64,000 bases of DNA from Gnetum montanum (Eukaryota > Streptophyta > Gnetopsida > Gnetales > Gnetaceae), in contig MNCI01012628.1 of the NCBI GenBank assembly GCA_015680685.1, forward strand, positions 503,679 to 567,678, given 5' to 3'. The position numbers and the translations under genes were made by a program. A model generated the notes under the pieces. That model was given only the letters and a program-made list of their open reading frames with translations, was not told where the DNA came from and did not search any database. The first letter of the stretch is position 1; every line of letters starts with the position of its first letter. Positions 1-10,584 of this stretch are shown piece by piece.

Positions 1-865
1 TCCACCAGTAGTTCCCATAACACCTCCTGCTCCAACAATGCAAGGGGAACTCCCTACTCAACTACAGCAATGTAACACTGTGAGAGCTGTAAATATCCAA
101 CCTGTTGCTGGTTCTGACAACTGTAAAAAGAGAAGACCTTTCTTCAGAACCAAAAGGCTAGACAAACTCTCGCAACAACAAGCAGTTGAGTCTAGGTACA
201 CTTCTCCATCATCTAACACTTTGGAGCACCCTTCAGTCCAATAGAGCTTAACACATACAGTTATGTTAACACATACCATAACCAACTGGATCAAGGTAGG
301 CCACCTTCCCAGGAAACTAACTAATCCTAGAAGTCCCTTAATCTATTTACAAATTGTCGGGAATGAAGCACATAAGGCTCTTCTTGACTCAGGTTCCAAA
401 GTCAATTTAATATCACAGGAAATGTATCAAGCCTGGAACCTGCCCCAACTTAAGAAGNAATTGACTTTGGAACCTGAGTCAAGAAGAGCCTTATGTGCTT
501 CATTCCCGACAATTTGTAAATAGATTAAGGGACTTCTAGGATTAGTTAGTTTCCTGGGAAGGTGGCCTACCTTGATCCAGTTGGTTATGGTATGTGTTAA
601 CATAACTGTATGTGTTAAGCTCTATTGGACTGAAGGGTGCTCCAAAGTGTTAGATGATGGAGAAGTGTACCTAGACTCAACTGCTTGTTGTTGCGAGAGT
701 TTGTCTAGCCTTTTGGTTCTGAAGAAAGGTCTTCTCTTTTTACAGTTGTCAGAACCAGCAACAGGTTGGATATTTACAGCTCTCACAGTGTTACATTGCT
801 GTAGTTGAGTAGGGAGTTCCCCTTGCATTGTTGGAGCAGGAGGTGTTATGGGAACTACTGGTGGA
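1..865. repeat. inverted repeat, two 407-base arms around a 51-base spacer with an N
   Basis: Bases 1-407 are repeated in reverse complement at 459-865 (paired positions add to 866). The arms look identical: the translated segments read from each arm are the same residue for residue. The spacer 408-458 ends in a single N at 458. The left arm, read on the plus strand, and the right arm, read on the minus strand, both carry the end of gag and the start of protease. Perfect identity with an N at the junction fits an assembly or read fold-back better than an old biological palindrome. Confidence 0.93.
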
Positions 866-3099
866 AGAGGTGCGGATGGATTTGGAGGATGGTTTGGGTA
901 TGGAGTGTCTCCTGGAGGAGAAGGAGTCATTCTGAAGTACTCCTAAACTTGGTAGTGACGGTGGGCAGTTGTGTGACTCATAGAGTCACTTGGAGAAATC
1001 AACTGCTGCACATAATATCCATAAGGGTCAGGCTACCGGTAATGGCACTGATGTTTCGATAATGGCATCCCCCATGACTGTGGGTATTGCCACTGCTGAT
1101 GCTATTCGATGGGTTGTGGTGGAGTTCCACTTGGATAATATGTTAATGGTTGGTGGAACTGCCTTAGGTTACCTTGGGGATAAGGTAAGCTACGGGGTGT
1201 TTGCCGTTGATTAAGTCTTGGATTAAGTGCATACACCCTAGACTCTTGTAGATGTGAGATGATTGGGCAACATCCCTTAGGATGGTCATAGTGGCAGATC
1301 TCACATCCACCGTCATCGTCTATGTCTGAATCCACAACCACATCAGAGTTAGTGATTTTCCCCTTACCCTTGTTATGTGTAGGGCCTAAATCTCTCCACT
1401 TTGTCTTACCTTTGTCACTACTTTGTTCTACCATAGACTCTTCTACAATTTTTAAGATAGTTTCAATTTTAGAGTCTAAGGAACTCCATACGTCATCTAC
1501 CTTAGCCGCTATTTCTGTTGTTAACTTTTGAATTGGCAAGGTTTTCCTGTTCACCAACTCTTCGATTAGTGACTCATCCTCTTCATGGCAAAATTTCACT
1601 CCCTTCTTTCGAAGAGAGGGGTCACAGTTGTATTCTTCCGCACTTTCCCTTTTACGTAGCTCACCTTCTTCTTTTGCTACTTGTTCCAACAAGCGATGTA
1701 CTTCATGGGCTCTAAGTTGTGATAGTCTCCCTTAGGCATAAGTCCCAAGGGTTCTTCTCGTTTCATGCCTTAGCCAATCCACGATGTGGCGAAGTTGATC
1801 CCGTTGAGCGTACCCATGGCCCGGGCAACAATATAACAATGTGTAGTAGTGGGCCATGGTAGCATCCAAGGGTTCATAAGTACCTTGCTTCTAGCCTTGG
1901 ATCTGCTTACGCAAATTGGACACTCTAGAGTACGTTTGATACTTATCGTTGAACAGTTCTAGCATCATACTCCACCTCCTTATGGTTCTCAGTTCTAAGG
2001 ACCGGTACCAACTCTCTGCTTCTTTGGTGAGTGTCCTGGGAAACAACTTAAGTTTTTTTCACTCATTTTCTATATTTTGCAAGGCACAGGAATCATGGAA
2101 TGCCTATAAATGATGTTGTGGATCTGTGTTGTACCCCCCCTCAAAGCGTGGGATGTTATTCATGTCTAAGCGTTTGATCCGACTATCTTTTAAATGCCTT
2201 GTGGGAATTCTAATAGCCTCCGTTATATCAAGCATACTTCAGGTTGCAAGTAGGGGATCGTCATGATTGTCTCTTTCATAATGCCCATGATGTCTACGTT
2301 GTTCCCTAATTTTCCTTTCTTCATGCCCTTGTCCTCTCTCTTGACTCTCTCGTCGAGGTCTCTCCTTTTTCTTACCTTTATCCTCTTCATTATGCTCGTG
2401 ATGGTTGCGCCCAGATGTGGAAGGAGAGGGTGAATGATGTGAAGAAGGGGAAGAAGAAGGAGAACCATCGCCATGATGATGTTTCCTACCTTCTCTTCTG
2501 CTGCTCTGGCCCTGATTGTGATGACGATCTAAGTGCCCGTCCTTAGCATGAGTGGTTTTTCCCTCTGTGAACAGTTGGTGTTCACGGGCATCAGAACCAA
2601 GGTTATGTATCATTGATCGTAGGTTCTGATACCCAACCTCCTCACCATCGTTAGGAGGGGGAAATCATTTGCTAAAGAACCCGTTATAAGGGGTTCCTCA
2701 TCTCCTATTTTGCTATTTTCCCTTCAACAGTGTATGTTGGCTCTCCTATCTTGAGTCCCTCATACATTGCAAAGCTATGGGATGGTAATCCCTCATGTCA
2801 AAATTACCCATAACATATTTAGCATAAAATTCTGTCATGCTAATCTGTGCCAAAGCACAAAGAAGCATGTTAGAAACTACCCGATCTGGGGGTAACACTA
2901 TGTTACCATGCAGATCTCTCCAGCACATCTATTCATCTTGATGGAAGATAAAAGTAAAATTGGAAATATACTCATCAAGATGAGTATATTCCACCCTATA
3001 TTGCTGAGGAATTGGCTGATTTAGATTATGTGTTTTTGATTGCCGACTGTTTTGTGTATGGTCCTTAGGTGGTGAGTTGCTCTTGTGAGAAGAAGACAT
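459..3099 (-). pseudogene. gag-protease polyprotein of the tRNA-Asp Gypsy element
   Basis: The start at 3099 (MSSSHKSNSPPKD) is the first ATG after the primer site. One frame runs about 880 codons to 459, broken only by in-frame stops (for example at 2929-2931 and 2239-2241). A His/Ser/Arg-rich stretch lies at about 2600-2250. A retrotransposon gag core follows at about 2190-1900 (LFPRTLTKEAESWY). A reduced zinc knuckle, CEICHYDHPKGCC, lies near 1300. Near the left end is the retropepsin motif LLDSGSKVNLIS (D-S-G catalytic triad), partly cut by the N at 458. Gag would form the particle and protease would process it; the stops make the copy inactive. Confidence 0.82.
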
Positions 3100-3228
3100 T
3101 TTGATTTATCAGTGTGCTATTTCATTGTTATATAAATTCTTGTTTAATTAATTAACCAAAAGGTTTGTTTAGGCTCCCAACAATGTGAGTGATATCCTTT
3201 ATGTCCTACTTAGTGCACAAACACTTAG

Positions 3229-3246
3229 TCCCCGGCAACGGTGCCA
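3229..3246 (-). other. primer binding site for tRNA-Asp
   Basis: The 18 bases match the 3' end of plant tRNA-Asp(GTC) except for one C-to-T change in GGCGCCA. The site sits one base from the end of the LTR at 3248, the expected position for minus-strand DNA priming. Confidence 0.9.
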
Positions 3247-3247
3247 A

Positions 3248-4294
3248 TGATGAGTGGCAAGGTACCCCTACACTCAACCATAGGAAACGAGTGTAGCATG
3301 TGCGATCTAGTCGAACTCTGTAGACTAAGTGCCTACATGCCCCATGGAACACTTGGGGTTAATCATTTGTTATCTTCCTAGAATTACTTGTGGTTGTCAC
3401 GGTGTATGGTTAAGTAAGTCCGAGGTATATGATTTATATGGTCTTTTATGTTTTATCTCCTATGCTATTGAGGTGAAGGGTTGAGAAACTAACTAATTCT
3501 AACTAAAGGACTAAGTCTAAATTACCTAGCGTCAGCATCCATTCCCACTTATCATACACACCCTGAACCGATGCAACCACAGCTACCAGACGCTAATTGT
3601 TGCTGGGATCACCACGCGTAACGCACATGCTCGAAGTGGTCATACTGAGGCACTTAACTAGGAGGAAAGGATGGAGAGAATCTAATCTAGCCTAAGTGCG
3701 ATGAGCAGTCGATTCCTTGACTAACCGTACACATCTTGGTGCATGACTACCACTGGGATTACCAAGCACAGATCCTGGATACGCCACTAGGTTACCAAGT
3801 AGTCACACTTAGATGCTTATAATCAAGTCGTACTCATACCACATTGCAATGAGCAGTCGATTCCTTGATTATCCATACACATCCTTAGATGCTCGTAATC
3901 AAGTCATACTCATTCTACATTCTAGGAGTTTAAGGGTAAGAGAGAGAAAGCAATAAATAACATTAAAACAAAATCCTATTCCATGCACTGCAAGGTTTAT
4001 CCAGGAAGTTTGTCTTTATTGTCGTACACAACTTGTGTTCAGGTACAATGTTGCTCGAATAAAGATCTGTTCACTTTAGGACTCCTACTGCGGGCACATG
4101 GAAAATATTCTATCTCTGGAGTGATCAAACTGCCAGAGTTTCCCTACTTCTAGCCCAGGATGAGGAAATAAGGGAGAGTCGCCTCTTATTTATAGACTTG
4201 GTGGTGGACCGCGATATCGCGTATTGGATATCGTAGGGGACAACACGATATCGCATACACGATATCGTGGCCTATGCGATATTGCGTCTCATCA
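3248..4294 (-). repeat. 5' LTR, 1,047 bp
   Basis: The plus strand begins TGATGAG at 3248 and ends CTCATCA at 4288-4294. This is a 7-base terminal inverted repeat with TG..CA ends, directly next to the primer site. The partner LTR lies outside the window, so divergence and age cannot be measured. The outer 85 bases (U3 start on the minus strand) carry a cluster of GATATC palindromes. Confidence 0.85.
4210..4286. promoter_or_regulatory. cluster of five GATATC-centred palindromes in LTR U3
   Basis: GATATC occurs at 4213, 4227, 4247 and 4261, with a decayed fifth copy (gatatt) at 4278. Two are extended palindromes: CGCGATATCGCG at 4210-4221 and CACGATATCGTG at 4258-4269. They lie in the first 85 bases of the minus-strand LTR, where LTR enhancers usually are. 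A role as transcription-factor sites is inference. Confidence 0.5.
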
Positions 4295-4394
4295 GCTGGG
4301 AAACTCTATAGTCTCACCATCTTACCTAGCCTAAGGAATATGATTATCTCTTAGCAACTCTTAGACTCTTAATACCAAGATAATATTGCAACTC

Positions 4395-5745
4395 TTTTAG
4401 TAGAGGATCAATTGTTTTTTATGAGAAGTTTAGGTTCAATGAAGTTTAAGAGTAAAGTTTATGTTCCAAAATTAATGAGATCAAAGATATTAGAAGAGGC
4501 TTACTTGAGCAAGTATTACATTCATTTTAATAGTGATAAGATGTACCAGAACATTAGAAAGCATCATTAATGGTCTAACATATATAAGAATGTAGGAGAT
4601 CTTGTGGCTAAGGATTTAGTTTGTTAGCAAGTCAAAGCACAACATCAAAGACTTAATGGGTATCTTCACACTCCCACTATTCCAAAGTAAAAGTGGATAG
4701 TCCTTGTTAAGTATTTTATCATGAAATTAACTTGTACTAAGAGTGAAAAGTATTTCATCCTTGTGGTCATAGATCTTTGAATCAAATCTTCTCATTTATT
4801 AGCTATGAAGTTATCAACTAATGCTAAAGAGATAACATAGTTAATTTTTTAAGAGATCATTAGAATTCATGATCTTCTAACTACGATTATTTTAGATAGA
4901 TATGTAAAGTTTACTTCTAGATTTTGGTAGGCCATTTAGAAGAGTATGGAAACTATATAATCTAAACATAGATGGTTAAACTAAAAAACCAAAGTAGATT
5001 TTGGAAGACATGCTAAGAGCTTATATCTTAAATTATAAAGACAATTCATATAAAGTCCTATATTTTGCAAAGTTTGCTTATGACAATAGTTATTATACTA
5101 GTTTGCAAGTAGTCTATATGAAATGTTGTATTGTAAACTATGTTGTACATCTTTATGTTAGAATTCTATAGAGGATAGATAGAAGACTAGCATAAATATC
5201 ATTGAAGAAATCACCAAATCAATTAAGATTATCAAAGACAAATTAAAGGTAGCACAAGATAGATTTACCAAGTATGCTAGTAACAGAAGAAGACTTTTGG
5301 AATTTAGCATTAGAAATTAAGTGTTTCTTAAGGTTTCATCCTTGAACAAAATTATGAGATTAGTAAGTAAGAGAAATTAGCATCATATTATATTGATTTC
5401 TTTTCAATTTTAAAGAAGATTGATGAAGTTGTGTATTAGACTAATCTTCCACCTTAGTGGTAGTCCATTCATAATGTTTCATGTTTCTATGTTGAAAAAA
5501 TATATTTTAGATTCTAGTCATGTGATAAAGTGCCAAGATGTATAACTTAAACATGATGTCACTTATGTAGAATGGCTGATAAAGATCATTAAAAAGATAA
5601 AAAGAAAATTCCATAAGGTTATCCCTATGATAAATATTATTTTAGATAGATGTGATGCACAAGAAGTCACATGGGAATTAGAGAAAGATTTATATGCCAC
5701 TCACCCTAAGATCTTATAGGAGGAAGATCCTTAAGAAGAGAATGT
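4395..5745 (+). pseudogene. Gypsy chromovirus integrase and chromodomain remnant
   Basis: This strongly decayed plus-strand fragment starts in the integrase zinc-binding region (SDKMYQNIRKHH near 4530, then a CxxC-like segment near 4620). It continues through the core (KYFILVVIDL near 4750; an RFW-like segment near 4920) and the C-terminal part (a KVAQDRF-like segment near 5250, FHVSMLKKY near 5480). It ends in a chromodomain tail with VTWELEKDLYATHPKIL near 5665-5715. Stops are frequent. No LTR or RT belonging to it was found; it abuts the LTR at 5821. Confidence 0.75.
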
Positions 5746-5820
5746 AACAACTTAGTTCTAGAAACATATTTCCTTTTTAATATATCTTATTACTTAAACC
5801 TTTGTTATGTTAAGTTTTGG

Positions 5821-6843
5821 TGTAGGAAAACCTCTTCCAAATCCATTATGATTGTCTGAAAAGTTATTTTTGTAGGTTTTGTGCTTGGAGAAGACGTAGA
5901 CAAGAGTGTCTTATTTTTGTGTGTCTTCTTGTGTTGATTTATATGAAGAATATTCTTGGATGTTTTGGCATGTTTGGAGGTGTTTTGGCTCATTTTGATG
6001 AGTTTAGGGCGTTCCAAGGTCTATGGGGACTTATTTGAAGGCATCTAGAGGTTCCATGCATCAAAACAAGCATTTTTATTTTTGGCTTCTTCAAGATAGA
6101 CGTCTAATCAACAGTATAGACATCTATGGACCATAGTAAACATCTACTAAAAATAATAGACATCTCACCTGAAAGTAGGGCTTTCACAATAGATATCTAA
6201 GCAAAACTAGAGATGTTTACGATAGTGAGGGCAAAGGTCTAACATGGTGCTTCAATAGGAAAACATCCTAAAGATTCCAAATCCTTGTGAAAAAAATCTA
6301 GGAAAGAAAATAGAAAGCTTCCTAGGGTTTTGGATCTTTATAATTATGTATGTATCTACCCATGATAAAGGAGAATAGTTAGTATGCAAGGAGAGATCTT
6401 ATATGCAGTAGGAGTGAAAGAAAACACTCTTGAGAATGGAGAGCTAGGTAAGAGAGGCTTGGTAAGCATATTGGGCAAGTGCAATAGGTGATTGTAGCTC
6501 CAAGATCAGCTTGTGGTATGTTGATCTAGGCGTTCTATTCTCTTGTATCTCACTTGTGAGTTGAGATCTCAATACCGAGTTGTGGAAGAGATTTCAATTG
6601 GTTGTGTCTTGCATTGAAAAAAACCATTGTGTGGTTGTAGAGCCTCATGCTCTGCAATATCGGTTGAGTTTAATAAGTTTTGGATGCTTGTGGATTGTAT
6701 GAACACTATTGTAATATTCTAATAAATTAATTAAAGATAGCTAGTTTTCTTGTTTTCTAGCAAATAATTTTTTCTTTGCATAAAATTTGGATTTAGTGTG
6801 TTGAAGATGATTTAATTATTGGAGTGAAACTACTCCAACTTTA
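5821..6843 (+). repeat. 5' LTR of the RT-less chromovirus
   Basis: It starts TGTAGGAAAACC and ends near CTACTCCAACTTTA, just before the primer site. It aligns along its whole length with 10585-11641, for example a shared segment around GTTTGGAGGTGTTTT and GGCTCATTTTGATGAG. The exact right end is uncertain by a few bases. Confidence 0.82.
6095..6235. promoter_or_regulatory. reiterated AGACATCT/AGATGTCT motifs in the LTR
   Basis: Variants of TAGACATCTA, itself nearly palindromic, recur about seven times here (tagacgtcta, tagacatcta, aaacatcta, tagacatct, tagatatcta, agatgtt). The same cluster is present in the other LTR at about 10857-11015. An array in the U3-like part of both LTRs is consistent with enhancer repeats; the function is inferred. 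Confidence 0.45.
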
Positions 6844-6844
6844 T

Positions 6845-6856
6845 TGGCATCAAAGT
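6845..6856 (+). other. primer binding site, initiator tRNA-Met-like
   Basis: TGGCATCAAAGT follows the 5' LTR and differs at two or three positions from the usual plant primer site TGGTATCAGAGC. Confidence 0.65.
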
Positions 6857-6906
6857 GTAGTTTTATTGTTGCTTGGACTTGTGGTTGAGGATTTTGTTAA
6901 TTTTAA

Positions 6907-8160
6907 ATGACACCCAAGAAGAGACAGGTGCAAGCTTTGAATAGGCACATGGAAAGCATGAGATCTGCATTCTATATGATGGTTGCTTGATTGGATGAAA
7001 TCAGCATGAAGGTGGATAGAAATGCTAGTCCTAGCCATATCTAGAATGGCAGAGATGAAGAGCATGTATGTTCGGATGAAGAATTTTCATAGCCAGGTGG
7101 AGATAGAATAGATGAAGAGAAAGGTCAATCCAGCTATGGGAGTATAAAAAACCATCAACCAAGGATTCCAATGGAAGGAAATTCTATTCTTCATATGAGA
7201 ACTCCAAGGTCTTCGATGGTGTTCAATACTTCTTCAAGAAAGCTTAACAACGAAGATGAGGTAAGGCTTGTGAGAGCATTCAAAAATGCTTCAAGACCTC
7301 CATATGTAGAGTTGAAGACTTTCAACAATGTAGATGACACCAATGCTTTTTCAAGTTTGTTGAAGATACTTAAGAAGCATTTTTAGTTGGAATAGATACC
7401 AAATAACTTGAGGGTCCCTATTTCTAAATCCAGATTAGAAGGTACAGCTTCTGTTTGGTGGGAAAAGGAATCCCAGGTTTATGAAAGATGAAACAATCAA
7501 CCTATCAGAGATTGGGATCTAATGAAATATAGGTTGAAGAGGAAATATGAACAATCTCTTCAGACATAAGAAATCATTATGAAGTTGATATTCCTAAGGC
7601 AAGATGACAAGGATGTTAAAGAATTTTACCCTAGATTTTGTAATATATTCCATCAAGCTAAGATAAACTAGGAGTATGAGCAAGCTTTGATCTTTTTAGG
7701 AGGTCTCAAAATGGCATACCATCAAGAGTTTTCCTTTTATGAGCCACAACCCTTGATGAGGCTTATGATTTAACACTCAAGACTAAGAAGAAATTAGGTT
7801 GATTTAGAAACAAGAGCAAACAAACTTCTAAAGGGAAGGAGAAAGTATCTAGATCTAATAAGGGATCTAAGTCTAAATCTCAAGACAAGGAGGGCAACCA
7901 AGATAAGAAGACTAAAGGAGATGATGAGAAGGATAAAACCAATAAGGACCTAAGCAAGGAAGGCAATGATCAAGGTAGAATATCATCAAAATTTTAATGC
8001 TTTAAGTGTGGAGAATGAGGATGCAAGCAATAGAAATGTCAACTTCACAAGGAAACTAAGGGAAAATATGTTCAAACCATGGAGGTGAAGGAGACATTAA
8101 GTCAAGCTCTTCAAAGAGGTAATCCTAATGCTCCAAATATTGAGGATTTTTTTTTGAATT
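6907..8160 (+). pseudogene. gag of the RT-less chromovirus
   Basis: Starts MTPKKRQVQALNRHMESM shortly after the primer site. The gag core lies at about 7280-7740, with GTASVWWEKESQVYER (7440-7490), a KEFYPRFCNIFHQAK segment and FLGGLK. A frameshift near 7735 moves the frame. A Lys-rich tail leads to a zinc knuckle at about 7998-8050 (CFKCGE, a stop, GCKQ, a stop, KCQLH). In-frame stops and the shift make it non-functional. In a live element it would form the particle and package RNA. Confidence 0.78.
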
Positions 8161-8265
8161 AAATTCATGTGCATTCATGAGGAATGTAAATAAAGGAGAT
8201 CATCCTAATAGGAAATTATTGTTTCGGATCGAAGCTAGCTATTTGCTTAGTGAGGAATAGATTCA

Positions 8266-10554
8266 GGTTTTATTGATGGGGGAGCCCAAGAAAATGTTAT
8301 TTCTTCTAGGACAATTGCTAGATTGGATGTGGTAACTAATCCTCATCATAGACTATATAAGGTGCATTGATTGTCTAAATATTTTTCCCAAGAGGTGAGG
8401 AAACAATGTACTTTGAAATTTAAAATTAGAAGTTTTCATAATGTTGTGAGGTACGATGTGCTTCCAATAGATTGTGCTGATGTAATTCTTGGTAGACCTT
8501 GGAATTTTAACAATGGTGCTTAGTTTGATGATGTAAGAAATGTGTGGAGCATTGTTAGACCTAATGGAATCCATGATTTGATTCCTATGATGGATGAATA
8601 AGTGAGGTAGCAAAACTCACTTAATGCTTCCTTAATCCTTCTAGGAGAGAGGGAATATACTAAGGAACATGATGAAATTTGTTTTGGTTTTGTTGTTTTG
8701 GAAACAGTTGCTATTAACCATGATGATGTGCATGCTAAACTTCCTATAAGTGTGCTAGGCTTGAAGAACAAATTTCCTACTATGTCCAAGAAGAAAGATG
8801 AAAGGTTTGATGAAGTAGATATTAATGGGAAAAGGAGTTATCAAGAATATCTTATTGAGCAAGAGAGTGCTCAATACTTAAAAGTTTCAAAAGAAGGAAC
8901 CAAGAGCTTCATCAAAGAGACCAAGAAATCTTCACAGTCCAAGATGGTGTATGCAGCTAATCAAGAAGAGTTCTTACTTCATAAGTTATGGGAGGTGAAA
9001 GATAAAGGCCAAAGGACTAGCAAGGATCAAGGGACTTCTTCAAGAAGGCTCAAGAACATCACTAGAGGATATGATACTCATTCTTTGTGCAATTTTTCTA
9101 TATCTTGTGACAAGGGAAAGAAAATTCCTTACCAAGTTGAGGTTACGTCATGGAAGAGAGGTGAGTCTTCTAGCCAAGGTATGTGAAAGAATGATTGCTT
9201 GGATGATGAATCTGATGTTCAAGCCATGGAGGAGAATTTACCTTTTTAGGTGATACCTCCAAGGTGGATTGTAGAAGTTGATGATGATTTCTTTGAAGAG
9301 AAGAAACCATTGGAGTTGGATACTTCTATGAGGAATCTTGAAGCTTTAAGCTATGATGAGAGTGAACAGCCACATGTTAAAGATCAAGTTAAACCAAATA
9401 TGGATAAGAGAAGGCATGAAGAGGTAAGTGAGTCTAAGCTTTACCTTGAAAATGGTAGTAATGTCTCTTATGTGAAAGCTAGTGTATTGGATTCTAGTTT
9501 TTCACTTTAGATTGATAGTGATTTGTTCCATTATGATGATGAGCATCATGAGCATTGTGGTGATTGTCATGAAGTTTTGAGTTATGTTGTCCATCATGGA
9601 AGCAATGTAACTTTGGATGTCATTGTTGGTAAGAGCAAGACTAATAATGGTAACTTTCTTGACAATTATGGCTATGGTAGTAGTCATTATGAGAAGATCA
9701 TTATTAATGTTGATGTGAACATTAATCATAATGAAATAAATTATCTTAGTAATGAAATAAATTATCTTAGTAATGAAATGGATGGACAGCCTGAAGGTAA
9801 TTTACATTGTGATTTTGATGGTGAAAGAAGGATGAGTAAGATACTTTCAAACACCAAGAAGAAGAATGTTGAGTTTTTGTATAATAATGATTTTCATGTT
9901 GCAATTGGTAAAAGCCCATTTGAGGTGAATTATGGATTTTATCCAAAGATGGTGGACACTTTGAAGAGCTTTGATGGTGAAGCTCAAATTAGTGTTGATT
10001 TTGTGCAAGAGATGAGAGGTCTCCATGCACAAGTAAAATCAAATCTTAAGAGGAAGGCTAAAGAGAGAATCCTCAAAATGAATGAGGACAAACGGAAGCT
10101 TAATTTTGCGATTGGTGACCTAGTTTGGGTGCACTTGAAGAAGAAGTGATTGAGAGGTATTAACTTCTCCAAATTGAAAGCCAAGAAGATGAGGCCTTTC
10201 AAAGTCAAGGCTAAAATTAATGATAATGCTTTTAAAATTAGCTTGCCAAATGATGTTGGTATGTATTTTGTGTTTAATGTTTCAGATCTTGTACATTATC
10301 ATGGACCAGTTAATGAGTAGACCATATAGGGTAGCATCAATGAGTTGAAGGGGGCTATTAATCAGTCCAAGCCAACAATGGAGAGGAATGCAATCATACT
10401 CAAGCAAAGAAAAGCTTCTAGCACTTGAGGCGTCAAGAGGCATGAATATTTGATCCATTGGAAGGATCAATTTGTCGATGATGCTATATGGGTTCATGAG
10501 ACCAAACTTGTTGAGTGCAAGATCATTTCTAACCCTACTCCCTTGTTCACATGA
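8266..10554 (+). pseudogene. protease - unknown segment - integrase C-terminus - chromodomain frame
   Basis: One frame stays in register for about 760 codons, with premature stops only (8521, 8599, 8608, 9184, 9247, 9508, 10147, 10318 and others). Protease comes first: GFIDGGAQENVIS at 8266, where the usual DSG/DTG is DGG, and DVILGRPW near 8478. From about 8620 to 9850 there is an unrecognised hydrophilic segment of some 410 codons, Lys/Glu-rich early and His/Asp/Asn-rich later, with a 21-bp tandem duplication at 9729-9770. The integrase C-terminal part follows (GKSPFEVNYGFYP near 9908, FAIGDLVWVHLKK ending at 10146). A chromodomain then appears (EYLIHWKDQFVDDAIWVHE near 10445-10500), with a stop at 10552-10554. 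RT, RNase H and the integrase catalytic core are missing. Confidence 0.75.
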
Positions 10555-10584
10555 GTTCACTTTTTTAAAGGGTGGTAGAGCTAT

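Larger units (their letters stand above)
1..4294 (-). mobile_element. Ty3/Gypsy LTR retrotransposon, 5' part, minus strand
   Basis: Read on the minus strand, the order is LTR (4294-3248), tRNA-Asp primer site (3246-3229), a 130-base leader, then a gag-protease frame from 3099 to 459. The left end is an inverted duplication and no polymerase or second LTR is inside the window. A tRNA-Asp primer is known from Athila and Tat lineages of plant Gypsy elements, so such a lineage is likely but not proven. The only defects seen in the reading frame are in-frame stops, not frameshifts, which suggests decay mainly by point mutation. Confidence 0.85.

Noticed and set aside
3229-3246. Possible tRNA-Asp gene fragment
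   Set aside because: Only the 18 bases complementary to the tRNA 3' end, set exactly next to an LTR; it is a primer binding site.
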